The position numbers and the translations under genes are program-made. A stretch of 64,000 nucleotides of DNA from an uncultured Micrococcales bacterium. Lineage in GTDB: Bacteria > Actinomycetota > Actinomycetes > Actinomycetales > Microbacteriaceae. This document shows, in pieces, positions 41,034-50,798 of this stretch. Where the stretch lies: assembly GCA_903909605.1 (NCBI GenBank), contig CAIVWH010000015.1:1-64000 (forward strand), written 5' to 3'. The notes under the pieces are model-generated. The model made no database searches, was not told where the DNA came from, and worked only from the letters and a program-made list of their open reading frames with translations. Position 1 is the first letter of the stretch; every line of letters begins with the position of its first letter.

Positions 41034-44000
41034 TTGTATCTCAAAAGCCTCACCCTGAAGGGCTTCAAGTCTTTCGCCCAGCCAACCACCTTCCAGTTTG
41101 AGCCCGGCGTGACCGCCGTGATCGGCAAGAACGGCCACGGCAAGTCAAACGTCTTCGATGCAATCGCCTGGGTAATGGGCGAGCAGGGCGCCAAGTCGCT
41201 TCGTGGCGACAAGATGGAAGACGTAATTTTCAAGGGTTCGGCGACCAAGGGGCCGCTTGGCCGCGCCGAAGTTGAATTGACCATCGACAACGCTGATGGC
41301 GCGCTGCCAATTGACTACAGCGAAGTCACCATTTCTCGCACGCTTTTCCGCAACGGTCAGAGCGAGTACGCAATCAACGGCGACACCGTGCGCCTGCTCG
41401 ATGTTCAAGAGCTGCTAAGCGACTCCGGTCTCGGCCGAGAGATGCACGTCATCGTTCCTCAGGGACGACTCAAAGACATCTTCCAGGCTTCTCCGCTTGA
41501 GCGTCGCGGCTTTATCGAAGAAGCTGCGGGAATTCTGAAGCACCGTCGCCGCAAGGAGAAAACGGAGCGCAAGCTCGAATCGATGCAGGCAAACTTCACT
41601 CGCTTGAACGACCTGGCCGGCGAAGTTCGACGTCAACTTAAACCGCTTGGGCAGCAGGCCGAGGTGGCTCGACAGGCTCAGGGAATCGCATCGCGCGTTC
41701 GCGATTCGAAGGCGCGCCTGCTGGCGGCAGACATCGCCGAACTGAATGCCGCTCTCGAGAGCGAGTCGAAGAACGAAAACGACAGCAAGGCCGAGCGAAA
41801 CATCCTGCAGCAGGTTGTTGAAACCAACACTCGCCGCATTCGCGACCTCGAAGCCGCACTGATTTCAACCGAATACGATGCCGCGCGCAACGTTTCGTTC
41901 TCATTCGATTCACTCTCAGATCGACTTCGATCACTGCTCACCCTTGCGAATCAGAGAGTGGCACTGCTCGGCTCGCGCGCAGAGGCCAGCGGCGCGACCA
42001 TTGACCCCGCTGCAATTGATGCAGAGGCAACCGCTGCAGAAGCGTCACTTGTTGAACTTGCCGCTGCGGCCACCGCCCTTGAGCAGCGGCTCCGCGAGGC
42101 CGAGGCGAAGCGTTCGACAGCCCGAGACGCGCTGGAGGAATACGATGCGCAAATCGCAGAGCAGAACCAGCTTCTCTCGGCATTCGACCTTGAAAAGGCG
42201 CGACTGCTCAACGAAGTGACCGTAGCCGAGTCGAAGGTGGCAGGCTTGCGCAGCGAGCTGGTGCGTCACGATGCTGCCCTTGGCGAGGCGCGCGATCGTC
42301 GCAATGCCGCACAGGGCGAACTTGAATCCTTGGATGCCCGCTTGCAGTCGCAGCAGTCAACCGGCGACAACTCGCTTCAGCAGCGCCATGACGCCGCTGT
42401 TCGCGCTGTTTCAGAGACCCTTGCACAGATTGAGCGCATCCGCGATGAAATTCACACCGCTGAGCGCGAGCGCGACTCGCTCGAGGCAAAGCGCTCTGCG
42501 CTCGATCTCACTCTTGCGCAGAAGGACGGCGCCAGTGAGCTGACCGCAGCTGGGCTGCGAGGCATCCGTGGTTTGGTTGCGAACCACATGAAGATTGAGG
42601 TCGGCTTCGAAGTTGCAATCGCAGCCGCGCTTGGCCCATTGGCTGACGCTTTGGTCGCAGACACCAGGGATGAGGGGCTCGCTGCGCTCGAGCACCTGAA
42701 GAAGAGCGACGGCGGTCGAGTAGAGCTCATCGTGGCAGATGTCGATGCGATGGCCTCACACAATGCCGCTGATCAAATCGCCGGAGCTCGCGCAGCGGCA
42801 TCTGTGGTCGAGGCTCCTGCGGGTGTTGCCGCGCTGCTTCGCGATGTTGTAATCGTCGACGACCTGGCCGCAGCGCAGGAACTCTACCGTCGTGACAAGT
42901 CGGTCACCAAGCTCACCGTGATCACCAAGGATGGCGACGTACTCACCGAATCGATTCTTCGAGGCGGTTCGCAGAGCAAGCCATCGAAGGTTCAGTTGGT
43001 CGCCGAGCGCGACACCGCGGCCGCTCGAATCTCTCAGGTCAACTCAAAGCTCGAGACTCTTCGCGGTGAACTGACTCAGGCGCGCGCAACCGAAGACGCT
43101 GCCAAGCAAACTGAAAAGCAGGCACTTGCCGAACTTAAGAACCACGATGCAGAACTGGCCAAGAACGCGGATGCGGTCGGCCGCGCTCGCGTCGCCGTTG
43201 AAGCAATCGATTCTGAGCTATCCCGCCTAAGCGCGAATGTGGAGCAGTCACGTTCGGCAATCGACGACGCCGAAGCGTCGCTGCAGAGTGCGATTGCCGC
43301 TCATGACAACTTTGCGTCGCAGCAACGTCCAGTGGTTTCATACGAAGATCGAGCAGTGCTTGCCGAGAATGTCGAGCAGGAGCGAAGCAACGAAACCCAG
43401 ATTCGCATCGAGCTGGGTTCGGCGGCTGAACGACTGCGTGTCGAGCAAGAGCGAGCCCGCAGTCTTCGCGAGCAGGTAGCCCAAGCGCAGGAGGCAATCG
43501 AGCGTGCCAAGGCCGCCGTTGCGGCCCAGAAGGCCCAGCTTGACTCGGCGCAAAAGGTGCTGGCCGCCTTGCCAATTCTGATGGATGCGGTTGCCGATGG
43601 CGCCGCCGCGGCCAAGGCCAAGTTGCACGAAATCGATCACGAGCGCAACAACCAGAACGGCGAATTGGTTCGCCTTCGCGGTGAGACCGCCGAGCTGCAG
43701 ATGCGTCTGAGCGGCCTGACCCAGGGCGTGCACGACCTCGAGCTGCGCACGCACGAAAAGCGCATAAACCTCGCCAACCTAATTGTGAAGTCCTCTGACG
43801 AACTCGGTCTTGACGAGGCAACTTTGCTTGCCGAATATGGCCCATCCGTGCCAATTGAAGACCCAGAAAACCCGGGAGAGTTCAAGGCATTCGTGCGCGA
43901 GGAGCAGGTCAAGTTGCTGCGCGAGAGCGAACGCCTTCTTGAGCGTCTCGGCCGAGTCAACCCGCTTGCTCTCGAAGAATTTGCGGCGCTCGAGGAGCGA

Positions 44001-44549
44001 CACAAGTTCCTGACCGAACAGCTGAACGACCTGGTTCAGGCCCGTGCGGACCTGCAGCAAATCATCAAAGACCTCGACGAGAAGATGCAGGTGATATTCA
44101 AGAGCGCCTTCGATGACACCAAGCGTGAGTTCGAGTCGATCCTTCCTGTGCTGTTCCCCGGCGGCCAGGGGCAGATGACTTTGACCGAGCCAGACAACCT
44201 ACTTGCCACTGGTATCGATGTGCGCGTCAAGCCAGCCGGCAAGCAGTGGATGCCGATGAGCCTGCTATCCGGTGGAGAGCAGTCGCTCGGCGCGGTTGCC
44301 TTCTTAACCGCAATCTTCAAATCACGTCCTTCGCCGTTCTACATCATGGATGAGGTTGAAGCCGCTCTCGATGACGTGAACCTCACGCGCCTGCTGCACA
44401 TCTTCCAAGACCTGCGCAAGAACTCTCAGCTGATTCTGGTTACTCACCAGAAGCGCACTATGGAGATCGCCGACGTCGTCTATGGCGTGACCATGTTGAA
44501 CGATGGAATCTCTCGCATTGTCGGACAGCGCCTAGAACATCAGGCCTAA
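41034..44549 (+). CDS. smc: Chromosome segregation protein SMC
   Basis: Condensin ATPase that organises the chromosome, 1171 residues. Layout: N-terminal ABC half with Walker A GKNGHGKSNVFDA, first coiled coil (about 165-490), hinge near 500-650 (around AAGLRGIRGLVANHM to GDVLTESILRGG), second coiled coil (about 660-990), and C-terminal half with LLSGGEQSLGAVAFL and Walker B FYIMDEVEAALDDVN. The start is TTG 41034 with AAAAGGGGTG upstream. The 111-base gap before it shows no clear promoter. ftsY begins on the base after its stop. Confidence 0.96.
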   Translation: MYLKSLTLKGFKSFAQPTTFQFEPGVTAVIGKNGHGKSNVFDAIAWVMGEQGAKSLRGDKMEDVIFKGSATKGPLGRAEVELTIDNADGALPIDYSEVTISRTLFRNGQSEYAINGDTVRLLDVQELLSDSGLGREMHVIVPQGRLKDIFQASPLERRGFIEEAAGILKHRRRKEKTERKLESMQANFTRLNDLAGEVRRQLKPLGQQAEVARQAQGIASRVRDSKARLLAADIAELNAALESESKNENDSKAERNILQQVVETNTRRIRDLEAALISTEYDAARNVSFSFDSLSDRLRSLLTLANQRVALLGSRAEASGATIDPAAIDAEATAAEASLVELAAAATALEQRLREAEAKRSTARDALEEYDAQIAEQNQLLSAFDLEKARLLNEVTVAESKVAGLRSELVRHDAALGEARDRRNAAQGELESLDARLQSQQSTGDNSLQQRHDAAVRAVSETLAQIERIRDEIHTAERERDSLEAKRSALDLTLAQKDGASELTAAGLRGIRGLVANHMKIEVGFEVAIAAALGPLADALVADTRDEGLAALEHLKKSDGGRVELIVADVDAMASHNAADQIAGARAAASVVEAPAGVAALLRDVVIVDDLAAAQELYRRDKSVTKLTVITKDGDVLTESILRGGSQSKPSKVQLVAERDTAAARISQVNSKLETLRGELTQARATEDAAKQTEKQALAELKNHDAELAKNADAVGRARVAVEAIDSELSRLSANVEQSRSAIDDAEASLQSAIAAHDNFASQQRPVVSYEDRAVLAENVEQERSNETQIRIELGSAAERLRVEQERARSLREQVAQAQEAIERAKAAVAAQKAQLDSAQKVLAALPILMDAVADGAAAAKAKLHEIDHERNNQNGELVRLRGETAELQMRLSGLTQGVHDLELRTHEKRINLANLIVKSSDELGLDEATLLAEYGPSVPIEDPENPGEFKAFVREEQVKLLRESERLLERLGRVNPLALEEFAALEERHKFLTEQLNDLVQARADLQQIIKDLDEKMQVIFKSAFDDTKREFESILPVLFPGGQGQMTLTEPDNLLATGIDVRVKPAGKQWMPMSLLSGGEQSLGAVAFLTAIFKSRPSPFYIMDEVEAALDDVNLTRLLHIFQDLRKNSQLILVTHQKRTMEIADVVYGVTMLNDGISRIVGQRLEHQA

Positions 44550-45779
44550 ATGGGGCTGCTGTTCTGGCGTAAGAAACGCGAGCCCCGAGCGATTGCGGAT
44601 GAAGCGCTGCCAAGCTATGGCAGTGCGCCGGAATCGGTGGGCGAGACCACCACTGGTGTCGAGGTACTCAATGAGCCGGATGTGCTGCTCGACGCGCCGG
44701 ATTCGAAGCCTCGAAAAGCTAAAGCTCATCGACCGGAGCAGCCTTCGGCATCTGAAGAAGTCGTTACTGCAGAAGTTACGCCAGAGCCAGCTGCAGAAGA
44801 AGTTACGCCAGAACCAGAACCAGAGCAAGAACCAGCGGTAGAGGTTGAACCCGAGCCCGAGCCCGAGCCCGAGGTCGAGGTCGAGGACGAGCTTGAGGCG
44901 GTGGAACTGCCGAAGCGAAGTTTCGGCAAGAACCTAAAGTCGCTATTTACCCGAATCAAGTTCGACATCGACAATCTCGACGAACTTGAGGAAACGCTCA
45001 TCCAAGCCGATTTTGGTTTGGATACCGCAGAGGCGATCGTTGAAGGCGTGAAGCAGCGTGCGAAAAAGCAAGGTGCCCGCACCGAGGCTGAGCTCAAGCG
45101 GATTTTGGTTTCACTCATCGCAGATCAGCTTCGCCGCGAAGACTCGGCACTGAATTTGCAAGATGGAAAATTGCCCTATGTGATCTTGGTCGTTGGCGTG
45201 AACGGCGTTGGCAAGACCACAACTATCGGCAAGCTGGCTAATTGGTTGAGTGAGGGAAATTGGCGAGTCGTGATTGGCGCGGCAGACACGTTCCGTGCCG
45301 CGGCTGTTGAGCAGATTGCAACCTGGGCCGAGCGTGCAAACGCAAAGCTGATTCGTCCGAAGTCTGAGGGGCAAGACCCGGCGAGCGTTGCCTTTGAAAC
45401 CGTAGAGCTCGCACTGCGGGATGACGCCGATATCGCAATCATCGATACGGCCGGGCGCCTGCAGAACAAGAAAGACCTGATGGCCGAGCTTGAGAAGATC
45501 AAGCGGGTAGTCGAGAAAAACGCCAAAATCAGCGAAACGCTTCTGGTTATCGACGCAACCACTGGTCAAAATGGTCTAGCCCAGGCTAAGGCCTTTGCCG
45601 AAGTTGCGAATGTCACCGGAATCGTTCTCACCAAACTCGACGGAACGGCCAAAGGCGGAATCGTGTTTTCGATTCAGCGGGAGTTGGGCATCCCGGTTAA
45701 ATTGGTAGGGGTTGGCGAAGGTATCAAAGACTTCGCATTCTTCGACCCAGAAGAGTTCGCCAAAGGATTGGTCGGTTAG
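44550..45779 (+). CDS. ftsY: Signal recognition particle receptor FtsY
   Basis: SRP receptor GTPase, docking Ffh-ribosome complexes at the membrane; 409 residues. The first 115 or so are an acidic region rich in Glu and Pro (EPEPEPEPEVEVEDE), then the N domain helices and the G domain with GVNGVGKTTTIGKLA, DTAGRLQNK and TKLDGTAKGG. Coupled by overlap (TAGTG) to ffh, its partner. Confidence 0.95.
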   Translation: MGLLFWRKKREPRAIADEALPSYGSAPESVGETTTGVEVLNEPDVLLDAPDSKPRKAKAHRPEQPSASEEVVTAEVTPEPAAEEVTPEPEPEQEPAVEVEPEPEPEPEVEVEDELEAVELPKRSFGKNLKSLFTRIKFDIDNLDELEETLIQADFGLDTAEAIVEGVKQRAKKQGARTEAELKRILVSLIADQLRREDSALNLQDGKLPYVILVVGVNGVGKTTTIGKLANWLSEGNWRVVIGAADTFRAAAVEQIATWAERANAKLIRPKSEGQDPASVAFETVELALRDDADIAIIDTAGRLQNKKDLMAELEKIKRVVEKNAKISETLLVIDATTGQNGLAQAKAFAEVANVTGIVLTKLDGTAKGGIVFSIQRELGIPVKLVGVGEGIKDFAFFDPEEFAKGLVG

Positions 45780-47281
45780 TGTTCGGAAATCTCTCGCAGC
45801 GTCTTACCGAGACGTTCCGCAACCTGCGAACCAAGGGCAAGCTCACGCCAGCTGATATCGACGCCACCCTGCGCGAGATTCGCAAGGCCCTGCTCGAGGC
45901 TGACGTCGCCTTGGATGTCGTCAAAGACTTCGTCACTTCGATTCGCGATCGCGCCCTGGGCGATGAGGTATCCAAGGCACTGAACCCTGCCCAGCAGGTT
46001 GTTCAGATCGTCAATGAAGAACTGGTGCGCATTCTTGGCGGGCAGCAACGCCAACTCAAATTTTCGGCGAAGCCACCAACCGTAATCATGCTGGCCGGTC
46101 TGCAGGGTAGCGGTAAGACTACGCTCGCCGGCAAGTTATCGAAGTGGTTGAAAGACCAGGGGCAATCGGTGTTGCTCGTCGCCGCCGACTTGCAGCGGCC
46201 GAACGCGGTTAACCAGTTGCAGGTTGTTGGCGAACGTGCCGGCGTCGAGGTGTTTGCACCCGAGCCGGGCAACGGGGTCGGCGACCCGGTAAAGGTTTCT
46301 GCTCAGTCGCTGAAGCACGCCGAGAAGAACAAGTTCAGCGTGGTGATTATTGACACCGCCGGTCGCCTCGGCATCGACGAAGAGTTGATGAAGCAGGCAA
46401 GCGACATTCGCAAGGCCACCAACCCCGATGAAGTCTTGTTCGTCATCGACTCGATGATCGGCCAGGATGCCGTCAACGTAGCCAAGGCTTTCGAAGACGG
46501 CGTTGGTATCACCGGCGTGGTGCTGACCAAGCTCGACGGTGACGCTCGCGGTGGTGCGGCTCTTTCGGTGGCTTCGGTAACCGGCAAGCCAATCATTTTC
46601 TCGTCGACCGGTGAGAGCCTGGATGCGTTTGAGCCGTTCTATCCAGATCGCATGGCATCGCGCATCCTAGATATGGGTGACGTTCTAACCCTCATCGAAA
46701 AGACCCAGGCCGCATTCGACGAGGCCGATGCCAAGAAGATGGCAGAAAAGATTGCCAGCGACAGCTTCACACTCGAAGACTTCCTCGACCAGATGCAGCA
46801 GCTGCGCAAGATGGGCTCTATGAAGGGGTTGCTCGCGATGATGCCTGGTGCTCAGCAGATGCGGCAGCAGCTCGAGAACTTCGACGAGAAAGAGATTGAC
46901 CGAACCGAGGCGATCATTCGCTCGATGACTCCGGCAGAGCGCCGCCAGCCTAAGGTGCTCAATGGTTCGCGAAGGCTTCGCATTGCCAAGGGTTCGGGCA
47001 CCTCGGTCACCGAGGTCAACTCGCTGGTCAACCGCTTCGAGCAGGCCGCCAAGATGATGAAGTCGGTAGCCAAGGGCGGCATGCCCCAGCTTCCTGGTAT
47101 GCCGAACCTGCCTGGCATGGGCATGGGTGGCGGAAGTAGCTCGGGCAAGAATAAGAAGAAGGACAAGGGCAATAAGGGCTCGAAGTCTGGAAACCCGGCG
47201 AAACGCGCTGCAGAGGAAGCGGCTCGCGCAGCTGGAACGAAGCCAAACCAAAATAACGGTGGCTCGGCCTTTGGCATTTAG
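45779..47281 (+). CDS. ffh: Signal recognition particle protein Ffh
   Basis: GTPase that binds signal sequences and 4.5S RNA, 500 residues. N domain, G domain (LQGSGKTTLAGKLS, DTAGRLGIDEE, TKLDGDARGG), and a Met-rich M domain (MGSMKGLLAMMPGAQQMRQ, then KMMKSVAKGGMPQLPGMPNL and the GMGMGGG tail), ending in a Lys/Gly-rich region. The start is GTG 45779. The -35 element of the rpsP promoter lies inside its last codons. Confidence 0.96.
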   Translation: MFGNLSQRLTETFRNLRTKGKLTPADIDATLREIRKALLEADVALDVVKDFVTSIRDRALGDEVSKALNPAQQVVQIVNEELVRILGGQQRQLKFSAKPPTVIMLAGLQGSGKTTLAGKLSKWLKDQGQSVLLVAADLQRPNAVNQLQVVGERAGVEVFAPEPGNGVGDPVKVSAQSLKHAEKNKFSVVIIDTAGRLGIDEELMKQASDIRKATNPDEVLFVIDSMIGQDAVNVAKAFEDGVGITGVVLTKLDGDARGGAALSVASVTGKPIIFSSTGESLDAFEPFYPDRMASRILDMGDVLTLIEKTQAAFDEADAKKMAEKIASDSFTLEDFLDQMQQLRKMGSMKGLLAMMPGAQQMRQQLENFDEKEIDRTEAIIRSMTPAERRQPKVLNGSRRLRIAKGSGTSVTEVNSLVNRFEQAAKMMKSVAKGGMPQLPGMPNLPGMGMGGGSSSGKNKKKDKGNKGSKSGNPAKRAAEEAARAAGTKPNQNNGGSAFGI

Positions 47282-47299
47282 CGCTATTTCTGGCAGAAT
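47271..47299 (+). promoter_or_regulatory. Probable rpsP operon promoter
   Basis: TTGGCA (47271-47276), 17 bases, CAGAAT (47294-47299). It is followed by a leader of about 115 bases before the rpsP start. The same TGGCA(A)GA(A/T)A pattern occurs before rplS. Confidence 0.6.
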
Positions 47300-47422
47300 A
47301 GAGCGGTTGTCTGCGCTTGACCCTCTAACCAAGCGATTTTGATAACCCATAGAGCTTGAATACCGAGTGTGCCCCCACGCTCACGGTTGATTGTTCGCCC
47401 CAATACAAATAACAGGAGCATT

Positions 47423-48022
47423 GTGGCTGTAAAAATCCGCCTCGCGCGTCACGGAAAGATCCGTGCACCGCACTACCGCATCGTCGTAGCAGACTCGCGT
47501 ACTCACCGCGACGGTCGCGTAATTGAAGAAATTGGTCGTTACGTTCCGACCGAGCACCCATCGATCATCGAGGTGAACTCTGAGCGTGCACAGTACTGGC
47601 TCGGCGTTGGCGCACAGCCAACCGAGCAGGTCGCGGCCCTTCTCAAGCTGACTGGTGACTACCAGGCATCGAAGGGCGACAAGAACGCAAAGAACGTTGT
47701 TCAGACCAAGGAAGCAAAGGCTGCATTCGTAGTTGACTCTGCGAAGAAGCCAGTGCTTCAGGCTCGTGAAGAGTTGGTTGCCAAGAAGGCAAAGGCCGCC
47801 GCTGAGGCAGCCGAGGCCGAGGCAGCTGCAAACGCAGCCGCAGCCGCAGCAGAAGCAGCGGCTAACGCAAGCGCCGAAGAGGCACCTGCGGCAGAAGCAG
47901 CAGCGGAGGCAGCAGCCGAAGTTGCAGCTGAAGAAGCAGCAGACGTAGTCGTAGCAGCCGAGGAAGTTGTCGAAGCTGCAGAAGTAGTAGCTGAGGCAGA
48001 AGCCGCAGCAGAAGAGGCTTAG
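47423..48022 (+). CDS. rpsP: 30S ribosomal protein S16 with long acidic tail
   Basis: 199 residues. The first 80 or so are ordinary S16 ([20 protein letters not shown], then [13 protein letters not shown]). Residues 85-115 are a Lys-containing linker. Residues 115-199 are almost only Ala, Glu and Val, a low-complexity acidic tail about as long as the S16 core. Actinobacterial S16 proteins often carry shorter tails of this kind. GTG 47423 was chosen because ACAGGAG precedes it and the family N-terminus follows. khpA, rimM and trmD follow in the same operon. Confidence 0.95.
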   Translation: MAVKIRLARHGKIRAPHYRIVVADSRTHRDGRVIEEIGRYVPTEHPSIIEVNSERAQYWLGVGAQPTEQVAALLKLTGDYQASKGDKNAKNVVQTKEAKAAFVVDSAKKPVLQAREELVAKKAKAAAEAAEAEAAANAAAAAAEAAANASAEEAPAAEAAAEAAAEVAAEEAADVVVAAEEVVEAAEVVAEAEAAAEEA

Positions 48023-48025
48023 TAA

Positions 48026-48262
48026 GTGCTTGCCACTGCGCTCGAACATTTGGTCAAAGGGATCGTCGATCACCCAGACGATGCAACCGTAACTCTGCAC
48101 AGCTCGCGTAATGGCGACGTGCTCGACGTTCACGTGCACCCTGAAGACTTTGGTCGAGTGATCGGGCGTAGTGGACGCACTGCAAAAGCTTTGCGCACCG
48201 TGATTAACGCGCTTGCCGATGGCAAGAAGGTTCGCGTTAACGTGGTGGACACCGATTTCTAG
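48026..48262 (+). CDS. khpA: KH-domain RNA-binding protein KhpA
   Basis: 78-residue single KH-domain protein with the GxxG loop in RVIGRSGRTAKALR. KhpA proteins bind RNA and act with KhpB in cell-envelope and ribosome-related control. The start is GTG 48026, 3 bases after rpsP. Its last codons overlap the region where rimM begins. Confidence 0.93.
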   Translation: MLATALEHLVKGIVDHPDDATVTLHSSRNGDVLDVHVHPEDFGRVIGRSGRTAKALRTVINALADGKKVRVNVVDTDF

Positions 48263-48842
48263 CACCCAGCTCCGGGTAGGCCGACTGGTCAAGGCTCACG
48301 GCCTAAAGGGAGCATTCAAACTCGAGCTTTACACCGACAGCCCCAAGCTGCGCTTTGCGCCAGGCTCGGTGCTCGACCTTCAGGTTCCAGAAACCTCACC
48401 CTGGCACGGCAAGACTGTGACCGTCAAAGAGCTGCGCTGGTACAACACCATGCCGGTGCTCTTTCTCAACGAGGTCGAAGATCGCAACGCCGCCGATGTT
48501 CTGGTTCGCGCCATCTTGCTCAAGGATGTGCCTGACAACGAGGTAACCGGCGAGGCTGACACCTGGTTCGATCATCAACTCGTCGGGTTGCGAGTCATCC
48601 GTGACGCTGTTGAGGTTGGCAAGATTGATCGCCTCGAGCACATGCCAGCACAAGACCTTTTGGTGGTGAACACCGGCGAGCGCGAAGTGATGATTCCGTT
48701 TGTCAAAGAAATAGTTCCCGTTGTCGACATTAAGAACGGCACGGTCACTGTCACTCCGCCGCGCGGTTTGTTTGAAGAAATCGAAGATGATGGCGCAGAA
48801 ACCAGCGGCCCCGCCCGCAACAAGGATGAGAGCGCGGAATAA
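48213..48842 (+). CDS. rimM: Ribosome maturation factor RimM
   Basis: 30S maturation factor that binds S19, 209 residues from the first ATG. The RimM fold begins at [20 protein letters not shown] and the C-terminal PRC-barrel half contains [10 protein letters not shown] and the RGLFEE ending. The start is uncertain. ATG 48213 overlaps khpA by 50 bases and adds 14 residues (ending [11 protein letters not shown]) unlike any RimM I know. No ATG, GTG or TTG exists closer, but ATT at 48255, giving ISSTQLRVG, fits the family length and would overlap the khpA stop. The stop is coupled to trmD (TAATG). Confidence 0.9.
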   Translation: MPMARRFALTWWTPISSTQLRVGRLVKAHGLKGAFKLELYTDSPKLRFAPGSVLDLQVPETSPWHGKTVTVKELRWYNTMPVLFLNEVEDRNAADVLVRAILLKDVPDNEVTGEADTWFDHQLVGLRVIRDAVEVGKIDRLEHMPAQDLLVVNTGEREVMIPFVKEIVPVVDIKNGTVTVTPPRGLFEEIEDDGAETSGPARNKDESAE

Positions 48843-49531
48843 TGCGCATCGATGCCGTCACGATTTTTCCTGATTATTTCTCGGCTCTCGACCTATCACT
48901 GCTCGGCAAGGCGCGCGAAAAGTCGCTGATCGAGTTCAAGGCTTACGACCTGCGCGACTACACCCACGACAAACACCGCACGGTTGACGACTCGCCATAC
49001 GGTGGCGGCGCCGGCATGCTCATGAAGCCTGAGCCCTGGGGCGAGGCCTTCGACGAAATTCTCACTCCTGAGACCACCGTGATTTTTACCTCTCCAGCCG
49101 GCGAACTGTTCAAGCAGGCAACGGCCGAAGAACTGGCTAGCCAAAAACACATCGTCTTCGCCTGCGGTCGCTACGAAGGCATCGACCAGCGAGTTGTCGA
49201 CTATGCCAAGACCCAGTGCAAGGTTCGCATGATCAGCTTGGGCGACTACGTGCTCAACGGCGGCGAGGTGGCCGCCATCGCCATGATTGAGGCGATCGCT
49301 CGGCTCATCCCAGGGGTGATCGGCAACGCCGAAAGCCTGGTCGAAGAGAGCCACTCGGCTGGCCTGCTCGAATACCCGAGCTACACCAAGCCGGCCAGCT
49401 GGCGAGGCCTAGATGTGCCCGAGGTACTTACCTCTGGCAACCACGCGGCCATCGCGGCTTGGCGGCACGAACAGGCCGTAGAGCGCACCAAGGCTGTGCG
49501 CCCAGACCTGCTCGACCCAGAATCTCGCTAG
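48842..49531 (+). CDS. trmD: tRNA (guanine-37-N1)-methyltransferase TrmD
   Basis: SPOUT methyltransferase of 229 residues that modifies G37 next to the anticodon. Features: [12 protein letters not shown] start, [30 protein letters not shown], and the knot [21 protein letters not shown]. The C-terminal ends in the usual HxxW-x-RxxAxxRTxxxRPDLL pattern. Confidence 0.97.
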   Translation: MRIDAVTIFPDYFSALDLSLLGKAREKSLIEFKAYDLRDYTHDKHRTVDDSPYGGGAGMLMKPEPWGEAFDEILTPETTVIFTSPAGELFKQATAEELASQKHIVFACGRYEGIDQRVVDYAKTQCKVRMISLGDYVLNGGEVAAIAMIEAIARLIPGVIGNAESLVEESHSAGLLEYPSYTKPASWRGLDVPEVLTSGNHAAIAAWRHEQAVERTKAVRPDLLDPESR

Positions 49532-49555
49532 TTCGAGCATCCTGGCCGGATGGGC

Positions 49556-49585
49556 TTGGCTTAGCCCCAGTCATTGTGGCAAGAT
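49556..49585 (+). promoter_or_regulatory. Probable rplS promoter
   Basis: TTGGCT (49556-49561), 18 bases, CAAGAT (49580-49585), within the 158-base gap between trmD and rplS. The remaining leader of about 95 bases has no clear ribosome-site-masking structure. Confidence 0.55.
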
Positions 49586-49689
49586 AGACAGGTTGCCAGC
49601 CGCAAGGTGCTCTGCCGCAGGGGAGCGAGGCAAAACCCAAAGAAACTAGATGTTATCGACCTGCGCGCGGTGACAGAGAGCGATTCAAA

Positions 49690-50040
49690 ATGCACATCCT
49701 TGACTCAGTAGACGCCAAGAGCCTCAAGTCAGACATCCCAGAATTTCGTGTCGGCGACACCGTAAAGGTGCACGTAAACATCATCGAAGGTAACCGCAGC
49801 CGTGTTCAGGTTTTCCAGGGCGTAGTAATTCGTCGCTCAGGTGAGAGCGTTCGCGAGACCTTCACCGTTCGCAAGGTTTCATTCCAGGTTGGCGTTGAGC
49901 GAACCTTCCCAGTTCACGCACCGGTCATCGAGAAGATCGAACTCGTCACCAAGGGTGACGTTCGTCGCGCCAAGCTTTACTACTTGCGCGAACTTCGCGG
50001 CAAGAAGGCCAAGATACGCGAAAAGCGCGAAAACGCCTAA
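49690..50040 (+). CDS. rplS: 50S ribosomal protein L19
   Basis: 116 residues with the L19 core ([53 protein letters not shown]) and the basic tail [15 protein letters not shown]. It lies at the subunit interface near bridge B8. It is probably co-transcribed with lepB, which begins 20 bases later. Confidence 0.97.
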   Translation: MHILDSVDAKSLKSDIPEFRVGDTVKVHVNIIEGNRSRVQVFQGVVIRRSGESVRETFTVRKVSFQVGVERTFPVHAPVIEKIELVTKGDVRRAKLYYLRELRGKKAKIREKRENA

Positions 50041-50060
50041 ATAGCGTTTAGCCTTTTTCT

Positions 50061-50798
50061 ATGGCAAAGCACGGGTTAAACCCGCAAGAAGCATCAGGTA
50101 AAACTTCGACGTGGCAGCGTTTGAAGAAGAATGTATTTTTCGCATTCTTCTTAGATTTGCTCAGCATCGTTGCAGTTGCCCTGGTGCTTTCGCTTTTGGT
50201 CAAGACTTTCCTGGTTCGCTCGTTTTTCATTCCTAGCGACTCGATGAACAACACCCTCGTTCAGCAAGACCGCATCATCGTCAACGAGCTCGTGCCAAAC
50301 ATCGTTCCGCTCAATCGCGGCGATGTTGTGGTGTTCCGCGACCCTGGCGATTGGCTAGGGCCAATCACCACCAAGCCTGCTAATCCCGTTGCCGGCGCAG
50401 TCGACTGGTTCTTGTCAGCCTTTGGTTTCACCGCGCCAGACTCTGAGCAGCACCTGGTCAAGCGAGTTATCGGCGTTGCGGGCGACCACATCGTTTGCAC
50501 CGCGGTTTCAGCGAAACTTCAGATCAACGGGCACACCATCACAGAGCCATACCTTGCACCCGCAAGCGACCCCTGTGGCATGATCTTCGACGTCACCGTG
50601 CCCAAGGGTAAGTTCTGGGTGATGGGCGATAACCGCAATAACAGCGCCGATTCGCGCTACCACCAAGACCTTCCTTCGAAAGGGTTTGTCGACTCACAGT
50701 ATGTGGTCGGCCGCGCCTTCGTGCTGTCCTGGCCCTTCTCGCACTTCAAGTGGCTCGACGACTATCCAAATGTCTTCAAAGACCTATCCAAGCCTTAG
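50061..50798 (+). CDS. lepB: Signal peptidase I
   Basis: Membrane protease of 245 residues that removes Sec signal peptides outside the cell. One N-terminal transmembrane helix (about 30-50). The catalytic Ser is in FIPSDSMNNTL and the general-base Lys in LVKRVIGVAGDH, followed by box E GDNRNNSADSR. It likely processes the secreted proteins encoded in this window. Its last 29 bases overlap the start of rnhB. Confidence 0.95.
   Translation: MAKHGLNPQEASGKTSTWQRLKKNVFFAFFLDLLSIVAVALVLSLLVKTFLVRSFFIPSDSMNNTLVQQDRIIVNELVPNIVPLNRGDVVVFRDPGDWLGPITTKPANPVAGAVDWFLSAFGFTAPDSEQHLVKRVIGVAGDHIVCTAVSAKLQINGHTITEPYLAPASDPCGMIFDVTVPKGKFWVMGDNRNNSADSRYHQDLPSKGFVDSQYVVGRAFVLSWPFSHFKWLDDYPNVFKDLSKP

Noticed and set aside
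47381-48292. Long minus-strand open frame (303 codons) across rpsP and khpA
   Set aside because: It mirrors the repetitive Ala/Glu tail of S16, giving Cys-rich nonsense. S16 and KhpA on the plus strand are certain.
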